DNA of 64,000 bases from Pseudaminobacter sp047739745 (GCF_047739745.1 NZ_JBLLVA010000013.1:1-64000); one strand, 5' to 3'; numbered from the stretch's first letter, positions 1 to 7,879 are shown. The notes: generated by a model from the letters alone, not told the origin. Made by a program: numbers and translations.

Positions 1-1
1 G

Positions 2-247
2 CGAGGCGTGATCGCCGTCGAATGGTCGAGGACGGGTGACGACAAGTCGCGCCTGCGGCTGACGTGGAAGGAAAGCGGCGGCCCGGCCGTGAAAGAGCCG
101 TCGCGCAGAGGCTTTGGTCGCGTCGTCCTGGAAAGGGTGACGCCGGCCTCGGTGGATGGCGTCGGCCATGTCAGCTATGAGCCGAACGGCATCACATGGA
201 CGCTGGATGCGCCCTTGAGCGCACTCACCGAGACGAAGGTCGACTAG
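2..247 (+). CDS. HWE-type sensor histidine kinase, C-terminal fragment
   Basis: Only the last 81 codons lie in the window; the frame is open to the left edge, so the start is outside. The tail reads as the end of an HWE/HisKA_2 kinase ATP-binding domain: an RLTWKESGGP stretch, then RRGFGRVVLER, then a final beta-strand region. In this family the W-x-E-x-GGP and GFG(R/T)-x-(V/L)-(L/I) segments form the back of the ATP-binding fold. Such kinases often feed the alphaproteobacterial PhyR-NepR-EcfG general stress pathway. The EcfG-like promoters just downstream make that plausible here, but partner genes are outside the window. Confidence 0.75.
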   Translation, partial: RGVIAVEWSRTGDDKSRLRLTWKESGGPAVKEPSRRGFGRVVLERVTPASVDGVGHVSYEPNGITWTLDAPLSALTETKVD

Positions 248-303
248 TTTCCCGTCAGAAGTGAAGGCCGCCGTAGGTTCCCCTGACCACCCGCGGCTCA
301 CGG

Positions 304-328
304 GGAACGTTTCCGATTTCGGTTTGTT
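304..328 (+). promoter_or_regulatory. EcfG-like promoter for the EF-hand gene
   Basis: GGAAC at 304-308, a 16-nt spacer, then TGTT at 325-328. The alphaproteobacterial general stress sigma factor EcfG recognises GGAAC-N16/17-CGTT, so this is one mismatch from consensus. It lies about 90 nt before the start at 420. Confidence 0.45.
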
Positions 329-419
329 CTAACCATTCGACCCTTCCGGATGGCAGTCGTTTCCATACGCCCGGACGAAAGCGAATTGTTGAGCGCATCG
401 AGACTCAAGGAGAATTCCT

Positions 420-836
420 ATGCCCGCAAGATCACGATTCACAGTTCTCGCCCCCTTTGTCGCCGCGAGCATGACCGTCGTCGGCGCCACGGCACCGGCA
501 ATCGCCTTCGAACAACCCGGCATTGCTCTCGCACAGGCGGCTCCGTCGCCAGCACCCGAGGACATGCAGGACGATGGGGACGACGCCCAGTCCGATCAGC
601 CCGATCAACCGGATATGATGCATTCCGGCAAGAGGGGCGATCGCATGAGACGCGGCATGCCGATGATGCGAGGACATATGATGAAGATGATGTTCGTCAT
701 CGCCGATACCGACGGAGATCGTGCGCTGTCCTTCGAGGAAGTGTCGGCCATCCACAAGCGGATTTTCGACGCAATCGATGCCGACAAGGACGGCAAGATG
801 ACCAGGGAAGAGCTTCAGACTTTCATGCGGGAGTAG
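420..836 (+). CDS. Exported EF-hand calcium-binding protein
   Basis: 138 residues. The N-terminus has a basic start, a hydrophobic core and an AIA-type cleavage region, so export to the periplasm is likely. A low-complexity acidic stretch (residues about 45-65, rich in D, P and Q) is followed by a Met/Arg-rich linker. Two EF-hand loops close the protein: DTDGDRALSFEE (about residues 98-109) and DADKDGKMTREE (about 120-131), both with Asp at positions 1, 3 and 5 and Glu at 12. An AAGGAGA ribosome site sits 7-8 nt before the ATG. The partner is unknown. The upstream GGAAC motif suggests general-stress induction. Confidence 0.75.
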   Translation: MPARSRFTVLAPFVAASMTVVGATAPAIAFEQPGIALAQAAPSPAPEDMQDDGDDAQSDQPDQPDMMHSGKRGDRMRRGMPMMRGHMMKMMFVIADTDGDRALSFEEVSAIHKRIFDAIDADKDGKMTREELQTFMRE

Positions 837-952
837 CCAGGTTCGGCAAGCGTGGACGTTCTTGTTCGTCGTCGGCTTTTCACGGCTTCCTTGCGACGCA
901 CCACGCCTTGTGACATTGCTGATGAGGCAAAATCAGGAGTCTCGGGCGTCGA

Positions 953-1105
953 ATGCGGTCGGCCATTCTGTTTCTAGCCGCGCTGGTTCTCTACGGCTGC
1001 GGCGCTGGAAAAGCGGTCCGGGACACCGGGCAGCTCTTCGACAAATATGGCTGCATTGCTCGTGATTTTAAGGGTGAGCCGCCATGCGCCCAGCCGGGGC
1101 CTTAG
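953..1105 (+). CDS. Small lipoprotein (50 aa)
   Basis: A short ORF that opens with a basic residue, a hydrophobic run of about 11 residues and a lipobox-like LVLYGC, so Cys-16 would be lipidated. The mature peptide is about 35 residues with two further Cys (near residues 34 and 45) and no recognised domain. An AGGAG motif lies about 13 nt upstream. It resembles small entericidin-like or envelope-stress lipoproteins in layout only; the sequence does not prove function. It ends just before a strong palindrome at 1135-1154. Confidence 0.5.
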   Translation: MRSAILFLAALVLYGCGAGKAVRDTGQLFDKYGCIARDFKGEPPCAQPGP

Positions 1106-1134
1106 GCACGCTCGCTAAGAATTAGAGCGTCCTT

Positions 1135-1154
1135 GTGCGTCCGATCGGACGCAC
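1135..1154. repeat. Perfect 20-bp palindrome, REP-like or terminator
   Basis: GTGCGTCCGATCGGACGCAC is a perfect palindrome, preceded by AGAGCGTCCTT and followed by GGCGCTTTA. The wider AGAGCG..GGCGCT frame resembles interspersed extragenic palindromes of rhizobial genomes. It sits between the small lipoprotein gene and the convergent PRC-barrel gene, where it could stop transcripts from either side. Confidence 0.5.
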
Positions 1155-1240
1155 GGCGCTTTAGCTGCGTTGGATTGCACGCATAGAGCCGCCGCGCCCG
1201 CGGCGGCTCTCATATCTTCGGCTCTCATGTCTTCGGCCAT

Positions 1241-1600
1241 TCAAACCGTGCGGAAGCCATAATAGTCGTTGATGGCCCGACCGTTCTCGGTCGACCAGTC
1301 ATAGTCCTCATCTCTGCTGTAGCGTGGCACTCCCTCGACCTGCTCTTTGGAGATGTCGACGCGAAAGCCGCCAAGACTTTCATCATAGGTAAGCTTTTCC
1401 CATGGAAGCGGATAATAGTCTTCGCCCATGCCGAGAAAACCGCCTAAGCTTAGAACCGCGTAGGAGACGCGGCCGCTGCGCTTTTCCAGTATGAGCCTTT
1501 CGACTTCGCCTATGTGCTCGCCCCGAGCGTCATATACATTCGTGCCGACGACATCGTCGCTGGCCACCAGATCGCGTGTCCGACGGATGTTTGGGTCCAT
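1241..1600 (-). CDS. PRC-barrel domain protein
   Basis: 119 residues. A PRC-barrel spans about residues 10-85: LVASDDVVGTNVYDARGEHIGEVERLILEKRSG..SYAVLSLGGFLGMGEDYYPLPWEKL, the usual beta-rich fold used for protein or ligand contacts. The tail is acidic and ends in YYGFRTV. There is no signal peptide or membrane segment, so it is probably cytoplasmic. An AGGAGG site precedes the ATG by about 9 nt. A consensus EcfG promoter lies directly upstream (1631-1655), and PRC-barrel proteins are common members of rhizobial general-stress regulons, which fits. Biochemical role unknown. Confidence 0.8.
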   Translation of the reverse strand: MDPNIRRTRDLVASDDVVGTNVYDARGEHIGEVERLILEKRSGRVSYAVLSLGGFLGMGEDYYPLPWEKLTYDESLGGFRVDISKEQVEGVPRYSRDEDYDWSTENGRAINDYYGFRTV

Positions 1601-1630
1601 TGAATGATCCTCCTGTTAGTGGAGGAACAA

Positions 1631-1655
1631 AACGTCCCTGATCAATGCCGGTTCC
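1631..1655 (-). promoter_or_regulatory. Consensus EcfG (general stress) promoter
   Basis: Read on the minus strand: GGAAC (1655-1651), a 16-nt spacer, CGTT (1634-1631). This is an exact match to the EcfG consensus GGAAC-N16-CGTT, 31 nt from the PRC-barrel start codon. Confidence 0.7.
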
Positions 1656-1941
1656 GCAAAAGATGAAACCTGTCGGCCGGTGTCGCGTTGACCAACGCTG
1701 CGGGCCGTGTCAACCGGGCCAGACGGTACGGTGAACAGGAAGTCTTTTTCCCGGTTTCTCTTCTTGGCCAACGAAATGGCAGACGAGCACCTGTCCCGTC
1801 CGGCTCGCAGCGCTCCCCGCGCCTCTCCTCGCCCGCTCGGTGAAAAGCACGTCGCATCTGCATCAGCCATAAGGATGACCACCCTCTTATTGATGAGTTG
1901 AGACCCCTGAAGCGAGAACGGAAAATGGCTGGAGGTTTAAT

Positions 1942-1966
1942 GGAACCTGTCGCCTTTCGGCGCATT
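1942..1966 (+). promoter_or_regulatory. EcfG-like promoter for the DUF982 gene
   Basis: GGAAC at 1942-1946, a 16-nt spacer and CATT at 1963-1966. One mismatch from the EcfG consensus, 28 nt before the ATG at 1994. Confidence 0.4.
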
Positions 1967-1993
1967 AGACCGACTCAAGGGAGGACGTTAGCA

Positions 1994-2242
1994 ATGCGAT
2001 CCAGGCAGTTCCGAAGTGTCATCCGAATCCAGGACCAGGGCTCCGATGCAACTCGCGAGGTGGCCACGATTCAAGATGCACGCGAAGTGCTGACACATTG
2101 GCCCCGCGAACGCCGCGGCCCTCGCTACAGAAGAGCACGGGAGATCGTGGAAGCAGCGCTCCGGGGGGAAGCCACCAGCGCTCATGCCCAGGAATCGTTC
2201 ATGTCGCTCTGCGCTCATTTCCACATTGTTGCGCCTCGCTAG
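1994..2242 (+). CDS. DUF982 family protein
   Basis: 82 residues with the DUF982 pattern: an N-terminal strand (VIRIQDQGS), ATIQDAREVLTHWP.ERRGPRYRRAREIVEAALRGE, then AHAQESFMSLC. The family is nearly restricted to Rhizobiales, is often multicopy, and has no established function. The start at 1994 is chosen because a GGGAGG site lies about 9 nt before it and the family begins there; an in-frame ATG at 1898 would add 32 unrelated residues. It ends about 200 bp before the left end of the integrated element. Confidence 0.75.
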   Translation: MRSRQFRSVIRIQDQGSDATREVATIQDAREVLTHWPRERRGPRYRRAREIVEAALRGEATSAHAQESFMSLCAHFHIVAPR

Positions 2243-2630
2243 CGCAGTTCCTGCAGTCCGTCGGTCTTAATTCGGGCCCAACGGAGTGAGTGGGCAAAAC
2301 ATGTACACTTGAGCTCGGCGGGCCCGGACAGGAAATGTCCGACCCTCTGGAGTCTGTTGCCTGCTGGAAGGTAGCCAGCGACGGTGCTCGCACAGCGCGA
2401 CGCCGGAAGGCATCGTATACCTTGGCCGTCACAGAACTCCTTTGCGGGTTATCTGGCGGAGAGAGCGTCCGCCGCAACTGATGGTCTAGAATAGTCCGGA
2501 CTTGCTTGTCTCATAGGCCAACGCCCTGACATTCCTATACAATATCGAAAGGATAGTCACCCACGTCCATTGCAATTCATCCGCTACCGCCATAATGCAT
2601 TATGGTTGCGTTTATGGTTTTAGGGGGAAA
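2243..2630. other. Intergenic stretch containing the left element boundary
   Basis: I see no convincing gene. A 63-codon ORF (2290-2481) crosses the element boundary and resembles nothing known to me. The attL repeat is at 2452-2467. From there to the integrase start the DNA becomes more AT-rich (around 2520-2600) and would hold the integrase promoter. An AGGGGG site sits directly before the start at 2631. Confidence 0.5.
2452..2467. repeat. attL: left 16-bp direct repeat of the element
   Basis: TCTGGCGGAGAGAGCG, identical to 15823-15838 and in the same orientation. The right copy covers the CCA end of the tRNA-Ser gene and part of its acceptor/T-arm. The left copy lies 163 bp before the integrase start, which is the expected product of site-specific integration. 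Confidence 0.8.
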
Positions 2631-3923
2631 ATGCAGGTGGCAGGGAGTGGAACTGTCGTCAAGATCACGACAGACCGGGCAATGGCTCAACTAGCTGAAC
2701 CGGGCAAAACATATTCTGACAGCATCAAGGGTACCGGCCTTTATTTGCTCGTCACGAAAGCCGGAACCCGCCGTTGGCTGTTCATCTACAGCCGAAATGG
2801 CAAGCGCCGCGAAATGGGGTTGGGGCTTGTCGATGGGCCGAAGGCGGTTTCGCTAAAGCGTGCAAGGGATCAGGCTCGCGCATATCAGCAGATGCTTGCC
2901 AGCGGCGCCGACCCGTGGACCGAAAGCCGCCTTGCAAAAGAGCGCGAGGCAAAGGTGCAAACGTTCGGGGACTTCGCCGACGCGTACATTGCCGAGCAAG
3001 CGCGGGGGTTCCGCAACGCCAAGCATATCGCCCAATGGAAAATGACTATGAAGGTTTACGCAAAGCGCCTTCGCCCCCTCCCCATCGACAAGATAAAAAC
3101 CGACGACGTTCTAGCGGTCCTGAAACCGATTTGGCTGACAAGACCCGAAACAGCGAAGCGAACGCAAGGGCGCATTGAACGAATTATGGACGCTGCGAAA
3201 GCGCAGGGTTTGCGTACAGGAGAAAACCCGGCACGTTGGCGAGGGCACCTTGATATGTTGCTCGCCCGTCAGAGCAGCCTATCACGCGGCCACCATGCTG
3301 CGCTTCCCTATCCCGATCTCCCAAAATTCATGGCGACATTGCGCGCCGCCGATGGCATGTCGGCTCGCGCGCTGGAATTCCTTATCCTGACAGCCGCGCG
3401 CACAGGTGAGGTAATCGGCGCGTCGTGGGATGAAATAGACCTCAAAAACGCGCTGTGGACCGTTCCACCTGCTCGCATGAAAGCCGGGCGCGAACACCGC
3501 GTGCCCTTGTCGCCCCGAGCGCTGGAAGTCCTCAACGAGGTTTCGCCGTCGCGTGGTCTGCCGGGCGCGTTCGTGTTTCCGGGCGGAAGGGAGGGAGAGG
3601 GCCTTTCGCAAATGGCGATGACAATGGCGCTCCGCCGCTGCGGCAAGGGAGAATATACCGTCCACGGCTTCCGCTCCGCTTTCCGAGAGTGGGCGGCGGA
3701 AGAAACCAACACGCCTCGCGAAGTCGCGGAAGCGGCACTTGCGCACGTTGTAGGGGATAAGACCGAACAGGCTTATCGCCGGGGAGATGCCCTTCAGAAG
3801 CGCCGCGACCTAATGGACGCGTGGGCAATCTTTTGCACGCCGGACGCGTCCGACCCTGCCGGTGCGACGAGTAGTTTGGTGTCACAAACGGCCAAAAATC
3901 AAAGGGGAGTGTGTAGCAAGTAA
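2631..3923 (+). CDS. int: Tyrosine-type site-specific integrase
   Basis: 430 residues from the ATG at 2631, chosen for its immediate AGGGGG site; an in-frame ATG at 2595 lacks one. Residues about 5-95 form a DUF4102/arm-type DNA-binding domain (YSDSIKGTGLYLLVTKAGTRRWLFIYSRNGKRREMGLG). Next is a SAM-like core-binding domain (about 105-210), then the catalytic domain with Arg-257 (AARTGE), Lys in MKAGREHRVPLS, His-345/Arg-348 (HGFRSAFR), His-372 (LAHVVG) and the nucleophile Tyr-382 (EQAYRR). All catalytic residues are present, so it should be active. P4-type integrases of this class use tRNA 3' ends, which matches the tRNA-Ser repeat. It lies beside attL, at the end of the element away from the intact tRNA. 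Confidence 0.95.
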   Translation: MQVAGSGTVVKITTDRAMAQLAEPGKTYSDSIKGTGLYLLVTKAGTRRWLFIYSRNGKRREMGLGLVDGPKAVSLKRARDQARAYQQMLASGADPWTESRLAKEREAKVQTFGDFADAYIAEQARGFRNAKHIAQWKMTMKVYAKRLRPLPIDKIKTDDVLAVLKPIWLTRPETAKRTQGRIERIMDAAKAQGLRTGENPARWRGHLDMLLARQSSLSRGHHAALPYPDLPKFMATLRAADGMSARALEFLILTAARTGEVIGASWDEIDLKNALWTVPPARMKAGREHRVPLSPRALEVLNEVSPSRGLPGAFVFPGGREGEGLSQMAMTMALRRCGKGEYTVHGFRSAFREWAAEETNTPREVAEAALAHVVGDKTEQAYRRGDALQKRRDLMDAWAIFCTPDASDPAGATSSLVSQTAKNQRGVCSK

Positions 3924-4190
3924 CGCGATTGTTACAGATTTTAACAATCCGTGAGTTCACGAAACCGTGATCTGCTACACAAAACCCCCGAAAAGGGCCT
4001 TTAGTCTACCAATTTAGTAGACTTAACGTGTAGCGCCTCGAAGCCTTGCGTGGAAAGGGTTTCAGGCTTCCTGCTACATACCGTTACACTGATACATACC
4101 CTTTAACCGTTTTTATAATGAAATAGAAAAAAGAGAGAGTATTAGAAAAGAAATAGGGAACGGTGTATCGGCGTAACAGCATGTAGCAGG
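3910..4190. repeat. Cluster of TGTAGC repeats and large inverted repeat, candidate origin or integrase arm sites
   Basis: TGTAGC or its complement occurs at 3912, 3974, 4029, 4073 and 4184, five times in under 300 bp. Two TGTATC variants occur in the same arms. Two 26-nt arms (4071-4096 and 4164-4189) are inverted copies with 22 of 26 matches, separated by about 67 bp of A/T-rich DNA. Each arm contains two half-sites 18 nt apart. A separate inverted repeat GTCTAC-N7-GTAGAC is at 4004-4022, and GATTGTTA-N7-TAACAATC (3927-3949) follows the integrase stop. The region 3924-4330 has no gene. Confidence 0.55.
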
Positions 4191-4235
4191 CTCCCGCCAA
4201 CCGGTGCGCGTCTTCAACAAAACTTCGCGTATTTT

Positions 4236-4294
4236 GTGTCTTATATACAAGACACTAGTTCCACCTTTAAAAATGCTATCGTGTATGCCTACAC
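4236..4294. promoter_or_regulatory. Two operator-like palindromes before the AlpA-like gene
   Basis: GTGTCTT-N6-AAGACAC at 4236-4255 and GTGTA-N4-TACAC at 4281-4294, both in AT-rich DNA 40-95 nt upstream of the first gene of the replication operon. Dyads here would suit a repressor or the AlpA-like protein itself. The core TTATATAC within the first dyad could be part of a promoter. Confidence 0.4.
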
Positions 4295-4330
4295 TGTTGC
4301 TTATCCACTTCTATCCGAGGACGGCAACGA

Positions 4331-4537
4331 ATGTTTGCACATGGCGAAGCATATGCCCTAACAATTCCCGATTTCGCCCGGCGTTTCGGCGTGGGGCGCT
4401 CCAAGGTTTATCTTGAAATTCAGGCCGGGCGTCTGAAACCCCGCAAAGTCGGCACGCGCACCATTATTCCCGTTGAAGAGGCGCGGCGCTGGCTTGAAGC
4501 GCTCCCTAAGATGGGGGCGACCTCCCATGGAAAATAG
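4331..4537 (+). CDS. AlpA-like / excisionase-type HTH protein
   Basis: 68 residues dominated by a MerR-like winged helix: LTIPDFARRFGVGRSKVYLEIQAGRLKPRKVGTRTIIPVEEARRWLEAL, the pattern of AlpA and small excisionase-type DNA-binding proteins. GAGGA lies about 8 nt before the ATG. The 3' end overlaps the start of the next gene by 11 nt, so the two are probably translated together. In satellites and genomic islands such proteins act as directionality factors or switch on the excision/replication operon. Here it is the first gene after the repeat cluster. Confidence 0.75.
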   Translation: MFAHGEAYALTIPDFARRFGVGRSKVYLEIQAGRLKPRKVGTRTIIPVEEARRWLEALPKMGATSHGK

Positions 4538-6581
4538 CCAGCACAAGGCACTTCCGTGGGCTAAGGTGGTCCAGAAGCCCGCGTTCCAAGCTCTTTCCGC
4601 GCAAGATAAATACGCCGCGCGTGAAGAGTATTTTGACGAGGTTGTCCGCCCGCAACTACTCGAATTTTATCCCGACGTTGATCCGGACCTCGTAAAGGAG
4701 GAATTTTACACTGACACGCAGGGGCAGTCGTTCGGGACGGTGGACGAAATCGGCCTTGCTGTCAGCGATATGGGGCGCATTCTAGCCAACGCAGCAACGT
4801 TCAATCTTGCCGACAAAGCCGTAGCGGCTGGCCGCGCCGCCTTTGACGGCGAATTGGACTATGCGCAGGCGCTTGAACAAGAGCGTGCCGAAACTCATCG
4901 CGGGCGGGAGCGCGCGGGTTGGGCGGGCACCGCTGGCGACGTGATCGGCGGCGGCGTGACAGGCGTGGGGCTGGCGAACAAGGGTCTTACGCTGGTCGGA
5001 CAAAAGGCAATCCAGAACAGCGGCCCGGTCGGAAAAGCCGTTCTTGGAACGCTCGCAGGAGCAGCAGAAGGTGCGGCCTACGGGGGCGCTTACGCAATAG
5101 GCAATGCTGACCAAGGGCTTGACCCTCTTGCCAACGGCGCGGCGTTCGCCGCAGGCGCGATCCCGGGCGCGCTTGGCGGCGCGGTTGCGGCTCCGGCTGC
5201 TTCCATCCTTTCGAACACCATGCAGCGGCTGGCAGGGCGCGGCGGCGCGCGTGCTCGCCTTTCAGACGGTACGGCGCTGGCGCCGAACGTACAATCTAGC
5301 GCCGAGCGCGCGTTGACAGGCGCGAACAAAAATCAGGTGCTTTCGCGTCTTGACGATATGGGAGCCGACGCGATGGCGCTTAACGCCACTCCCGATATGA
5401 AAGGCGCGGCATTGGGCATTGTTGCGAAAGGTGGTCACGGTGGCGAAGTGATCGAGCGCGCGCTGGAGGATCAATTCGCACGGCGTTCCGGTCGTTTGTT
5501 TGCTGGCGTTGATGACGCGATTGGCCCCACCGGGCGGGATGCTCGCACCATACAAGACGACTTCGCCATTGGGCGCCGGGCGCTAGCCAGTGATTACGAT
5601 ACCGTCCTTGGTGGCGTGTCTGTCGCTCCTATTCACCGGCAACACATTGCCGAGACCGCCGCGCGCGCGGCGGCGGCGTGGGATGCTAAGTCGCCCGTGG
5701 GGAAATTCCTGAAACAGCGTTTTGCAAGCCTTAAATCCTTGCCGGAAAGCGCGGTGCAACTCCGCAATATGAAAATCGAGGTAAACGCCTTCGCGAAGGC
5801 AAACCCCGACGCGAAAAGTACCCTCTATCGGCTCAACGGCGCGATTGACGCCGCGTTGGATCGTGCTACCGGCGGCGATTATGGAAAGCTGCAAAAGCAG
5901 TTCGCCACCAATCGTTCGTCGGCGGAACAAGCAGCGCGCGGGCACGCCTTCCTGACAGGAAGAAAGACCCGGCAAGGCGGCGTAAAGGAAGTCACGCTTG
6001 CCGATATCCGTGCGGACATGGCTCAAAACCCAACACTGACACGGGAGGCGGCGCGCGCTGGCGTGGACGACGTTATGAGGAGCAAGACCAACGAACTGTC
6101 AGCAATCCAAAACGTCGTCGGGCGCACCAACAATGCCAAGAACCGCGAAAGCCTCGCGGCGATCTTTGGCGAAAACGCCCGTGACCGGCTCGCCAAGACC
6201 GTGGAAGCGGAGGTTCGGAAATCACAGGATTATGCCGACATTCTCCGCAACTCCAATACCGCCCGCAAACAGGCCGCAATGCAGGCCCTCGACGGCGGCG
6301 GCTTCGCCGACTTCATTCCCGAAAACCGCACCGCCTTCGGCGCGTTGAGCAGCTTGGGCGCGATCGCATTGCGTAAGTTCGGCGAAGCGTTCGGCAGTCG
6401 GAATTCAGCGGCGCGCCGGGTTCTTATGGCCCGTATCGCGACCATGCAGAAACCCGAACTCGTGGAACTCATTCGTGAGTTGGACCGTGCTGCCCGCTCG
6501 CGGCGTGTCAACGGGCTTGTCAGCACCGGTGCAGTTGCGGGCGCGGCGAATTCGGGCGGCGAAGCGTTCCGGGGGCGCTGA
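4527..6581 (+). CDS. Phage internal virion / DNA-ejection-like protein
   Basis: 684 residues from the ATG at 4527; an upstream in-frame ATG at 4473 lies inside the AlpA gene. Residues about 8-60 (LPWAKVVQKPAFQALSAQDK, then ARxxYFDEVVRPQL) match the short N-terminal module seen on internal virion/ejection proteins of podophages. Residues about 130-235 are a long Gly/Ala-rich hydrophobic stretch able to span membranes. The rest, to about 650, is helical and Ala-rich with little Cys. No protease, nuclease or transglycosylase motif is visible. Tail and capsid genes are absent, so an ejection protein inside a replication operon is unusual. Alternatives are a membrane-active effector or an anti-phage factor built from a phage scaffold. 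Confidence 0.45.
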   Translation: MENSQHKALPWAKVVQKPAFQALSAQDKYAAREEYFDEVVRPQLLEFYPDVDPDLVKEEFYTDTQGQSFGTVDEIGLAVSDMGRILANAATFNLADKAVAAGRAAFDGELDYAQALEQERAETHRGRERAGWAGTAGDVIGGGVTGVGLANKGLTLVGQKAIQNSGPVGKAVLGTLAGAAEGAAYGGAYAIGNADQGLDPLANGAAFAAGAIPGALGGAVAAPAASILSNTMQRLAGRGGARARLSDGTALAPNVQSSAERALTGANKNQVLSRLDDMGADAMALNATPDMKGAALGIVAKGGHGGEVIERALEDQFARRSGRLFAGVDDAIGPTGRDARTIQDDFAIGRRALASDYDTVLGGVSVAPIHRQHIAETAARAAAAWDAKSPVGKFLKQRFASLKSLPESAVQLRNMKIEVNAFAKANPDAKSTLYRLNGAIDAALDRATGGDYGKLQKQFATNRSSAEQAARGHAFLTGRKTRQGGVKEVTLADIRADMAQNPTLTREAARAGVDDVMRSKTNELSAIQNVVGRTNNAKNRESLAAIFGENARDRLAKTVEAEVRKSQDYADILRNSNTARKQAAMQALDGGGFADFIPENRTAFGALSSLGAIALRKFGEAFGSRNSAARRVLMARIATMQKPELVELIRELDRAARSRRVNGLVSTGAVAGAANSGGEAFRGR

Positions 6582-6582
6582 C

Positions 6583-6915
6583 ATGCCTGACAAGAACGCA
6601 AGGGCCGAACGCGGGCGCACGCTGGAAATGCTGCGCTCCTATCTTGCGCAGCCGTTGCCCGCCGATGTTTTGCACGAAATCAACGGCACCGCGCCCAAAG
6701 CGGTTCTCGAATACCGTGCAGAACGTGGACAGGGAATGTTCACGTTGGAGGATATCGCGACGATGGCGGGCCTTCGCGTCGACGTTCTCTATAGGCGCTT
6801 TCGCGAAACCGGCGTGGACCTCCCGCCGCCTTTGGATGGCCCCGTCGCGGCGACAATGGCCCTTGTCTATGGCGGACTTTTTGAACCGACCCGCAACGCC
6901 TCTGACTGCCGGTGA
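6583..6915 (+). CDS. Unknown protein with HTH-like region (110 aa)
   Basis: Starts 1 nt after the preceding stop codon, so it is translationally coupled. The middle (about residues 48-75, MFTLEDIATMAGLRVDVLYRRFRETGVDLP) has the spacing of a helix-turn-helix, and the N-terminal third is helical. I do not recognise the family. Its place between the ejection-like protein and the replication genes suggests a regulator or a small accessory DNA-binding protein. Single cytoplasmic domain, no signal peptide. Confidence 0.65.
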   Translation: MPDKNARAERGRTLEMLRSYLAQPLPADVLHEINGTAPKAVLEYRAERGQGMFTLEDIATMAGLRVDVLYRRFRETGVDLPPPLDGPVAATMALVYGGLFEPTRNASDCR

Positions 6916-6958
6916 CTGCCGTCGGGCGATGACAACTCGTTTTCGTAGGAACTACGCC

Positions 6959-7879
6959 ATGCAAACCGCAGCAACGAACGTCCCATATTCAGCCAAGCGC
7001 CAGACGCTTCGCGAAATCCGCGACGAACATATTGAGTGCCTAATGTCCACCGACGCGGACATTACCTTTCGCGACGTAATGATTTTAATGTGCAAGCGCC
7101 CCGAGGACCATGAGACAATCGCCAAGGCGGTGGGTGTCGACCTCGACGCACCGTTGATGCCTGTGACCGCTTACCTAGAACACCTTGCTAACCAGATACA
7201 GCAGCGTATTCATGAGGATCGCGATAGGCTCGACACCGACCGCACGCGGCGTGTTTGCGAGCTTTGGGGCGACTACGCATATAACGCGATCAACGAGCGC
7301 GGCAACGTGCGTATTGCCCCCTTCGCTGGTTCCGATTGTTGGGGCATTTACGTCATCAACGGCCCGTTCGATCCCGCCGAGCGCGAATGGCTTCCTGTCG
7401 GGCCGTTTAAAACCGCTTACGAAGCGGCGGCATACCTTGCGGAAATAGTCTTACGGGATTTTCTCTATGAGACATTCGGCACTACCTGCCCCGATTTGGA
7501 CAAAGCACCAAAGCCCGTCCGCACTGTCGTCGGCGGCATCCTTAAGGCGGCAACGGAATTCGATTATCCGCCCGAGGAGCCGGGCGTCCGGAACGCGTTG
7601 CCGCACGAGGTTGCGGCGCGGCTGTTGAAAGAACTTCATAAATATCGCCCATCATTCACGTTGCCCTATTGGGCGTTTGCGGAACGCAATGACGGGCTAG
7701 CTGTAGCTGCACGCCGCCATATCGCCGAAGAACGGCGCGCCGGGCGCAATCCTTTCACATACCCCCGCAGGAATATCGGGAAAGAGGAAACGCCGTTCTG
7801 GCGTGCCGTGCGGGCGGAAGAACGTCGGTTGGCCGGGCGGGGCGGCATTCTTCATCCCTCCGGGCGTCGTTTCGACTAG
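6959..7879 (+). CDS. Unknown operon protein (306 aa)
   Basis: The ATG at 6959 is preferred because TAGGAA lies 8 nt upstream; an in-frame ATG at 6929 lacks a site. The protein is mixed alpha/beta and soluble, with a Trp/Pro-rich centre (CWGIYVINGPFDPAEREWLPVGPFKTAYEAAAYLAE) and a basic C-terminus (RRHIAEERRAGRNPFTYPRRN). I recognise no catalytic motif. It lies 43 nt after the previous gene and 83 nt before the primase candidate, so it is probably part of the same transcript and may serve replication or host takeover. Confidence 0.65.
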   Translation: MQTAATNVPYSAKRQTLREIRDEHIECLMSTDADITFRDVMILMCKRPEDHETIAKAVGVDLDAPLMPVTAYLEHLANQIQQRIHEDRDRLDTDRTRRVCELWGDYAYNAINERGNVRIAPFAGSDCWGIYVINGPFDPAEREWLPVGPFKTAYEAAAYLAEIVLRDFLYETFGTTCPDLDKAPKPVRTVVGGILKAATEFDYPPEEPGVRNALPHEVAARLLKELHKYRPSFTLPYWAFAERNDGLAVAARRHIAEERRAGRNPFTYPRRNIGKEETPFWRAVRAEERRLAGRGGILHPSGRRFD

